A stretch of DNA of 11,463 nt from positions 4,415 through 15,877 of the forward strand of contig DOCI01000017.1 of the NCBI GenBank assembly GCA_003503535.1, in the 5' to 3' direction. Of the stretch, positions 6,137 through 11,463 are shown piece after piece. Positions within the stretch are counted from its first letter, which is position 1. Each line of letters opens with the position of its first letter. Below the pieces are notes generated by a model. The model was not told the origin of the DNA, did not search any database, and saw only the letters and a program-made list of their open reading frames with translations. Source of the stretch: Planctomycetaceae bacterium. GTDB lineage: Bacteria; Planctomycetota; Planctomycetia; Planctomycetales; Planctomycetaceae. The position numbers and the translations under genes were made by a program.

Positions 6137-8110
6137 ATGACTCCACGTGAATTGACAGCTTCGTTGAATCCCTCGCAACGGGATGCCGCAACGACGGTGG
6201 AAGGCCCTCTGCTTGTTCTGGCAGGAGCAGGTACTGGGAAGACACGTGTCATCACGACCCGCATGGCTCTTCTGATCAACCGCGGAACTGCAGCCGATCG
6301 CATCCTCTCTGTCACCTTCACCAACAAAGCTGCCAAAGAAATGGCAGAACGTATTCGGGAATTGATTGGCCGCCGCAAAGTGAAACCGCTGATCTCCACG
6401 TTTCACTCGTTGTGTGTGAAAATACTTCGGGACGAAATTGAAGTCCTCGGCTATCGAAAAAACTTCACCATCATTGATCGGGGCGATCAGGAGTCACTCG
6501 CACGTGAAGTGTTACGAAGTATCCGAGTGCAGGAATCGACTCTCAAACCGGGAGACCTGCTCGCGATTCTCAGCCGCTGGAAAACGAATGGCGTTCAGCC
6601 GGAATCTGCAGGAGATCACGCGCTCGATGATCGGGAATTCCTCGCCTCGATGGCTTATCGCAAATATTGCGACCGACTCCGGGCTCGCAACAGTGTCGAC
6701 TTTGATGATCTACTCCTGTTGACCGATCAACTCTTCGCCAACCACTCCGATGCCCTGAAACGCCAGCAGGATAAATTCGATTATGTTCAGATCGATGAAT
6801 ATCAGGACACCAACCAGCTGCAGTTTCGCTTGATACAGGCTCTTGTTCGACCTCACAGTAATTTGTGCGTGGTCGGTGATGACGATCAATCAATTTATGC
6901 GTGGCGAGGAGCAGAGGTTAAGCACATCCTCTCGTTTCAGTCGCATTTCCCAGCGGCCAAAATCGTCCGGCTTGAAGACAATTATCGATGCACGGATGAA
7001 ATCCTGAACGTCGCTAATCGCCTCGTCAGCTTCAATCGCGAACGTCATCACAAGGTTTTGCGTTCTACAAAAAAAGCGGTCGAGCCAGTTCGCTACGAAA
7101 AATTTTCCGATGAAGTGTCCGAAGCCGAGCGGATCGGTTTGGAAATCAGTTACATGATTGCCAAGAAGAATCGGCAACCTTCCGATTTCGCAATCTTGTT
7201 TCGAACCAACGAACAACCCCGAGCTTTTGAATCGGAATTGCGTCGACGACAAATCCCTTATGTGATCCTGGGAAGTCAATCCTTTTTTGATCGCAAAGAA
7301 ATTCGGGATTTGATGGCCTATATGCGGATTATCGCTCAGCCACGGGATGAATCGGCTTTGCTGCGAATCATCAACACACCTGCCCGCAGCATCGGCACAA
7401 CGACGATCGAAAAAATCATGCGACGTTCGATCATCGAAGGCTCTCCCTTCTTTGAAGCGACACGTAATGCAATCGCCTCGGGAGAACTTTCTGAACGAGC
7501 CGGGCAATCGGTGTTGAGGTTTGAAGAACAACTCAAAACCTGGCGTGGCATGTTTGCCATTCAGAATCAATCGCTAGGCCAAAGTCTACGCAAGTTGATT
7601 GAGTCACTGAAATACAAATCCGAAGTCGAGCGTTCCTACAAAGAACCGGCTCAGGTGCAGACGCGTCTCGAATCGATTGAACAGTTGGCCGATTCTGTAG
7701 ACGACTATACACGACGCGTCGCAAATCCGCGTCTGCAGTCTTTTCTGGATGAAATCGCACTGAACGACCGCGATGAATTCGGCACGGATAAGAAAAAAGA
7801 ACTCGACCAGAATGCGGTTAAACTCCTCACGATTCATAGTGCCAAAGGTCTCGAATTCCCTCGAGTGTATCTCGTCGGGATGGAAGAAGGCTTGCTGCCC
7901 CATAAACGCTCGGTTGAAGGCACGCGTCAGGATATCGAAGAAGAACGTCGGCTGGCCTATGTTGGAGTGACTCGCGCTCAGGAATCTCTTACGCTGACCT
8001 TTGCGGAAACCAGAAGAAAATGGGGCAAGCCCCGCAAAACAGTTCCTTCACGATTTCTCTTCGAGATGCGAAGCGACAAACAAAACGAAGAAGCTGTCGA
8101 GGCTGAATAA
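6137..8110 (+). CDS. UvrD/Rep/PcrA-type superfamily 1A DNA helicase
   Basis: ATP-driven 3'-5' DNA helicase of the UvrD family, acting in repair or replication restart. 657 residues, starting MTPRELTASLNPSQRDA at ATG 6137 with the Q-motif almost at once, as in the family. Motifs in order: Walker A AGAGTGKT (residues 29-36), Ia VTFTNKAAKEMAERI, II QIDEYQDTNQLQ (Asp220-Glu221), III VVGDDDQSIYAWRGAE (from 245), IV LEDNYRCTDEIL (Cys where Ser is usual), V LTIHSAKGLEFPRVYLVG, then EEGLLPH, and VI EERRLAYVGVTRAQ. The C-terminus stops soon after PSRFLFEM, so the extended C-terminal Tudor-like region of UvrD and PcrA (about 720 residues) appears absent; length and end are closer to Rep. Which orthologue it is cannot be settled by eye. 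No Shine-Dalgarno is seen. The next gene begins 2 bases after its stop. Confidence 0.94.
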   Translation: MTPRELTASLNPSQRDAATTVEGPLLVLAGAGTGKTRVITTRMALLINRGTAADRILSVTFTNKAAKEMAERIRELIGRRKVKPLISTFHSLCVKILRDEIEVLGYRKNFTIIDRGDQESLAREVLRSIRVQESTLKPGDLLAILSRWKTNGVQPESAGDHALDDREFLASMAYRKYCDRLRARNSVDFDDLLLLTDQLFANHSDALKRQQDKFDYVQIDEYQDTNQLQFRLIQALVRPHSNLCVVGDDDQSIYAWRGAEVKHILSFQSHFPAAKIVRLEDNYRCTDEILNVANRLVSFNRERHHKVLRSTKKAVEPVRYEKFSDEVSEAERIGLEISYMIAKKNRQPSDFAILFRTNEQPRAFESELRRRQIPYVILGSQSFFDRKEIRDLMAYMRIIAQPRDESALLRIINTPARSIGTTTIEKIMRRSIIEGSPFFEATRNAIASGELSERAGQSVLRFEEQLKTWRGMFAIQNQSLGQSLRKLIESLKYKSEVERSYKEPAQVQTRLESIEQLADSVDDYTRRVANPRLQSFLDEIALNDRDEFGTDKKKELDQNAVKLLTIHSAKGLEFPRVYLVGMEEGLLPHKRSVEGTRQDIEEERRLAYVGVTRAQESLTLTFAETRRKWGKPRKTVPSRFLFEMRSDKQNEEAVEAE

Positions 8111-8112
8111 AT

Positions 8113-8388
8113 ATGGGAAGACTTCACCTGAAAGTTGTGCCCTCCTCTTCCCGCGACCAAGTCGTCGGCTGGCTTGGAGAAGCATTGAAAGTCAAAGTGA
8201 AAGCTCCTCCAGAAAAAGGTAAGGCCAATACAGCCGTGATTGATTTAATAGCCTCCAAACTGAACATTCCTCGCGAATCCATGTCCATCATCAGTGGCGA
8301 GTCTTCTCCTGTCAAAGTGATTGAAATACAGGGAGTTGATGATCTTCAACTGAAGCAGCGGATTGAAGAAGCCTTGAACTCGATCTGA
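8113..8388 (+). CDS. DUF167 / UPF0235 (YggU-like) small protein
   Basis: 91 residues. The pattern LHLKVVPSSSRDQVVG, KVKVKAPPEKGKANTAVIDL, and a C-terminal ISGESSPVKVIEI with a final helix is the DUF167 (UPF0235, YggU) fold: a small soluble alpha/beta protein, widely conserved, biochemical role not established. It starts 2 bases after the helicase stop codon with no ribosome binding site of its own (upstream is GCTGAATAAAT), which suggests translational coupling and one transcript with the helicase. Whole and of ordinary length. Family identification is firm; function is unknown. Confidence 0.9.
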   Translation: MGRLHLKVVPSSSRDQVVGWLGEALKVKVKAPPEKGKANTAVIDLIASKLNIPRESMSIISGESSPVKVIEIQGVDDLQLKQRIEEALNSI

Positions 8389-8431
8389 TAAACTGATCGA
8401 AAAGTACATACTCGTCTCTCCTCAATTCAAT

Positions 8432-8479
8432 TACATTACAACGAATATCATTTCATCTGATACATTCAACAAATACATT
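8432..8479 (+). repeat. Three TACATT repeats in the AT-rich leader of the TatD-family gene
   Basis: TACATT occurs at 8432-8437, 8461-8466 and 8474-8479 within an AT-rich gap ahead of the ATG at 8488. The last two copies are 13 bases apart. They could be operator half-sites or simply low-complexity sequence; no convincing promoter pair or Shine-Dalgarno was found in the gap. Confidence 0.25.
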
Positions 8480-8487
8480 GATCACAC

Positions 8488-9276
8488 ATGGCTAATCTCC
8501 CTCCATTATTTGACACACACGCCCATCTGGATGAACCCTCACTGGCGGCAGAGACAGAACAGTTACTTGCCGCTTGTCAGGAAAACGGCTTGGTTGGTGT
8601 CCTGACCATTGGAACCACAGTGGAGAGCAGTCGAGGCTCGATTGTGTTGGCGGAAAAACATGAGAGCATCTATGCTGCCGTCGGGATCCATCCGAATTAT
8701 GTCTCCCAGGCCGGCCCTTCCGACTGGGATGCAATCGTCGAGTTAGCTCACCGCGATTCCGTGAAAGCAATCGGCGAAACCGGACTGGACCGCTACTGGG
8801 ATCACTCGCCAATCGAATTGCAGATCGATTATTTCAAGCGTCATCTGCAATTGACCCGCGAGACCGGGAAACCGTTTATCGTGCATTGCCGGGATGCCGA
8901 GCCGGATGTGCTGGAGATCCTGGCGGCTGAGTATCGGGAACATGGCTCCCTCAATGGTGTGATGCACTCATTTTGCGGTTCAGTCGAGACAGCTCAAAAA
9001 TGCCTCGACTGGGGGATGATGCTTTCCTTCTCCGGCATGCTCACCTTCAAACGAAATGTCGAACTTCGCGAACTGGCCGCAACTGTTCCGCAGGATCGCG
9101 TGCTGGTTGAAACCGATGCCCCGTATCTGGCACCGATGCCGTATCGTGGCAAACGCAATCAACCTGCCTATGTGAAGCATACTGCCGAAGTCCTCGCAGA
9201 TTGTTACGGTATGAGCTATAAAGAACTGTGCCAGATAACGACGGCTAACGCGATGCGTTTCCTGAAAATCAAATAA
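8488..9276 (+). CDS. TatD-family metal-dependent hydrolase (putative DNase)
   Basis: 262 residues, the normal length for TatD/YcfH-type TIM-barrel hydrolases, which bind two metals; characterised members are 3'-5' exonucleases or D-aminoacyl-tRNA deacylase-like enzymes. Expected ligands are all present: His11 and His13 in FDTHAHLD, Glu97 in AIGETGLD, His133 in FIVHCRDA, His160 in GVMHSFCG, and Asp210 in [18 protein letters not shown] (residues 67-72) and [12 protein letters not shown] are also family signatures. ATG 8488 is the only sensible start ([13 protein letters not shown]). It follows the DUF167 gene after 99 bases and precedes asnS by 32 bases, so co-transcription with asnS is plausible. 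The substrate (DNA or other) cannot be told from sequence. Confidence 0.94.
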   Translation: MANLPPLFDTHAHLDEPSLAAETEQLLAACQENGLVGVLTIGTTVESSRGSIVLAEKHESIYAAVGIHPNYVSQAGPSDWDAIVELAHRDSVKAIGETGLDRYWDHSPIELQIDYFKRHLQLTRETGKPFIVHCRDAEPDVLEILAAEYREHGSLNGVMHSFCGSVETAQKCLDWGMMLSFSGMLTFKRNVELRELAATVPQDRVLVETDAPYLAPMPYRGKRNQPAYVKHTAEVLADCYGMSYKELCQITTANAMRFLKIK

Positions 9277-9297
9277 ACTCAAAAGCAAAATCTCCAC

Positions 9298-9305
9298 GGA
9301 GGAAG
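9298..9305 (+). promoter_or_regulatory. Strong Shine-Dalgarno for asnS
   Basis: GGAGGAAG ends 3 bases before the ATG at 9309 and matches the anti-Shine-Dalgarno core GGAGG. It is the best ribosome binding site in the window. Confidence 0.75.
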
Positions 9306-9308
9306 ATC

Positions 9309-10694
<1,386 letters not shown>

Positions 10695-10726
10695 GAGGTG
10701 AGAGATTAGGGGGAGAGAGGTTAGAG
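10695..10726 (+). repeat. Purine-rich stretch with a 10-base direct repeat after asnS
   Basis: Immediately after the asnS stop the plus strand is almost all purine. GAGGTGAGAG (10695-10704) and GAGGTTAGAG (10717-10726) differ at one base. There is no stem and no T run, so it is not an intrinsic terminator. No function can be assigned. Confidence 0.4.
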
Positions 10727-10749
10727 TTATCACGATAAATGAGTGACGG

Positions 10750-10794
10750 GTGGCCCAGGTTGATGCGAAGCATCTACCTGGGTGGCGTAGCCAC
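10750..10794. repeat. REP-like hairpin in the convergent asnS/sulfatase gap
   Basis: GTGG (10750-10753) is followed at once by a stem of CCCAGGTTGATGC (10754-10766) and GCATCTACCTGGG (10770-10782), 13 positions with one mismatch, closed by the loop GAA. A second small hairpin, GTGGC-GTA-GCCAC, follows at 10782-10794. The GTRG foot plus imperfect palindrome fits the REP format, but the sequence differs from the pair upstream of the helicase. With no T run it is not a standard terminator, though a strong stem between convergent genes might impede transcription from both sides. Confidence 0.65.
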
Positions 10795-10829
10795 AAGAGG
10801 TCAGAGTGTATTGATCCTTGGAAACTTAC

Positions 10830-11463
10830 TCACTCTTTCGATTTCTTTCGTCCACGTTTCTGATGTTCCATCGCTTCCATTTCTGTGGCGATGCCTTTGT
10901 CGCCCTGGTCGGTCATCCATTGATTGAGTTCTGATTTTAAATCCTCGATCACTCCTGAGTATTGCCGATTCTTGGCCAGGTTGTGAATGTTATGAGGATC
11001 TTTGACAACGTCATAGAGTTCATACTCGGGACGATGCTGATATTTTTGCGTGTATTTTTGAGCCTGTTGATCTCCTGCTTCGGCTGCTGCCAGCATCGAT
11101 TCAAATTCTGATCCCTGAGTACACGCATTGGTAAACGTTGCTTCGGAATTCAGATTCCAGATGAGTCGGTATTGCTGATTTCGAACTGATCGAATCGGAT
11201 AACTCTCGGATCCATTGTTGATGCCGCGAGTTGTCATCAAGCCGAAGGTAAAATCTTTGTGTGAGGTTTTCTCTCCCAGTAAGACCGGTAGAAAACTTTT
11301 TCCATCAAGTTCTGCAGACGGTTTCCCGCCAGCGACTTCAACGAATGTCGGGAGCACATCGACATACTCGACTAAGGCGTTGGTTACCGAATCCGGTTGA
11401 ACATGCCCTGGCCAGCGGACGATCATCGCAGAACCCAACCCCGCTTCATAGCAGGTCCACTTG
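10830..11463 (-). CDS. Sulfatase (alkaline-phosphatase superfamily), C-terminal part (5' end outside window)
   Basis: Minus-strand frame open from the right edge to TGA at 10832-10830; 210 residues are visible. It begins KWTCYEAGLGSAMIVRWPG, the conserved segment of arylsulfatase-type enzymes (usually K-W-T-x-Y-E-x-G-x-R-V-P-x-I-V-R-W-P-G), then VEYVDVLPTFVEVAGG, LDGKSFLPVLLGE, and the late hallmark PEYELYDVVKDPHNIHNLA. The Cys/Ser-x-Pro-x-Arg formylglycine site, metal ligands and any signal peptide lie outside the window, so activity and export cannot be judged. In the visible part GLGSAMI replaces the more usual GLRVPMI. The C-terminus ends in a basic stretch (KRGRKKSKE). Sulfatases are abundant in planctomycetes and act on sulfated polysaccharides; the substrate here is unknown. 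It converges on asnS. Confidence 0.93.
   Translation of the reverse strand, partial: KWTCYEAGLGSAMIVRWPGHVQPDSVTNALVEYVDVLPTFVEVAGGKPSAELDGKSFLPVLLGEKTSHKDFTFGLMTTRGINNGSESYPIRSVRNQQYRLIWNLNSEATFTNACTQGSEFESMLAAAEAGDQQAQKYTQKYQHRPEYELYDVVKDPHNIHNLAKNRQYSGVIEDLKSELNQWMTDQGDKGIATEMEAMEHQKRGRKKSKE

Noticed and set aside
5966..6406. 146-codon minus-strand frame across the repeat island and helicase start
   Set aside because: It runs through the REP-like palindromes and antisense to the helicase Walker A region; no domain is recognisable.
6890..7570. 226-codon open frame on the minus strand inside the helicase gene
   Set aside because: It overlaps a fully motif-bearing helicase; its translation has no recognisable domain and is a codon-usage shadow. 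The same applies to minus-strand frames at 4378-4824 (in accD) and 5272-5733 (in the kinase gene).
10739..10927. 62-codon frame starting at ATG 10739 in the asnS/sulfatase gap
   Set aside because: It crosses the REP-like hairpin and then runs antisense to the sulfatase coding region; no family resemblance.

Overview
The window looks like chromosome of a planctomycete (Planctomycetota). This is an inference from gene style: a secreted PQQ-like beta-propeller protein whose mature N-terminus begins EDWPRWRG, a sulfatase, a serine/threonine-type kinase, moderate GC, many genes with little or no Shine-Dalgarno sequence, and intergenic palindromic repeats. No genus can be named from the sequence alone.

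Layout. Ten of the eleven genes lie on the plus strand. (1) 1-1020: the 3' part of an FtsH-type membrane protease, cut by the window edge. (2) 1213-2529: an exported beta-propeller protein, closed by a good intrinsic terminator at 2549-2584. (3) 2610-4897: ribulose-phosphate 3-epimerase (rpe), a histidine-phosphatase-fold protein whose catalytic residues are almost all replaced, and acetyl-CoA carboxylase beta subunit (accD). (4) 5065-5952: a soluble protein kinase with an unusual HRDFCPKN catalytic loop. (5) 5957-6119: a gene-free repeat island with two inverted REP-like palindromes. (6) 6137-8388: a UvrD/Rep-type helicase followed two bases later by a small DUF167 protein. (7) 8488-9276: a TatD-family metal-dependent hydrolase. 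(8) 9309-10694: asparaginyl-tRNA synthetase (asnS) with the strongest ribosome binding site in the window. (9) 10695-10829: a second, different REP-like hairpin in the convergent gap. (10) 10830-11463, minus strand: the C-terminal part of a sulfatase, cut by the right edge.

Functionally this is mostly housekeeping: protein quality control, pentose phosphate metabolism, fatty-acid synthesis, DNA repair and tRNA charging, with two typical planctomycete secreted-protein families at the flanks. No defence system, CRISPR array, prophage, autonomous transposon, tRNA or rRNA is visible. The observations most worth following are the apparent pseudophosphatase between rpe and accD, the two REP-like repeat families, and the altered kinase catalytic loop. 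No gap exceeds 300 bases; the longest (1021-1212 and 5953-6136) are described below.
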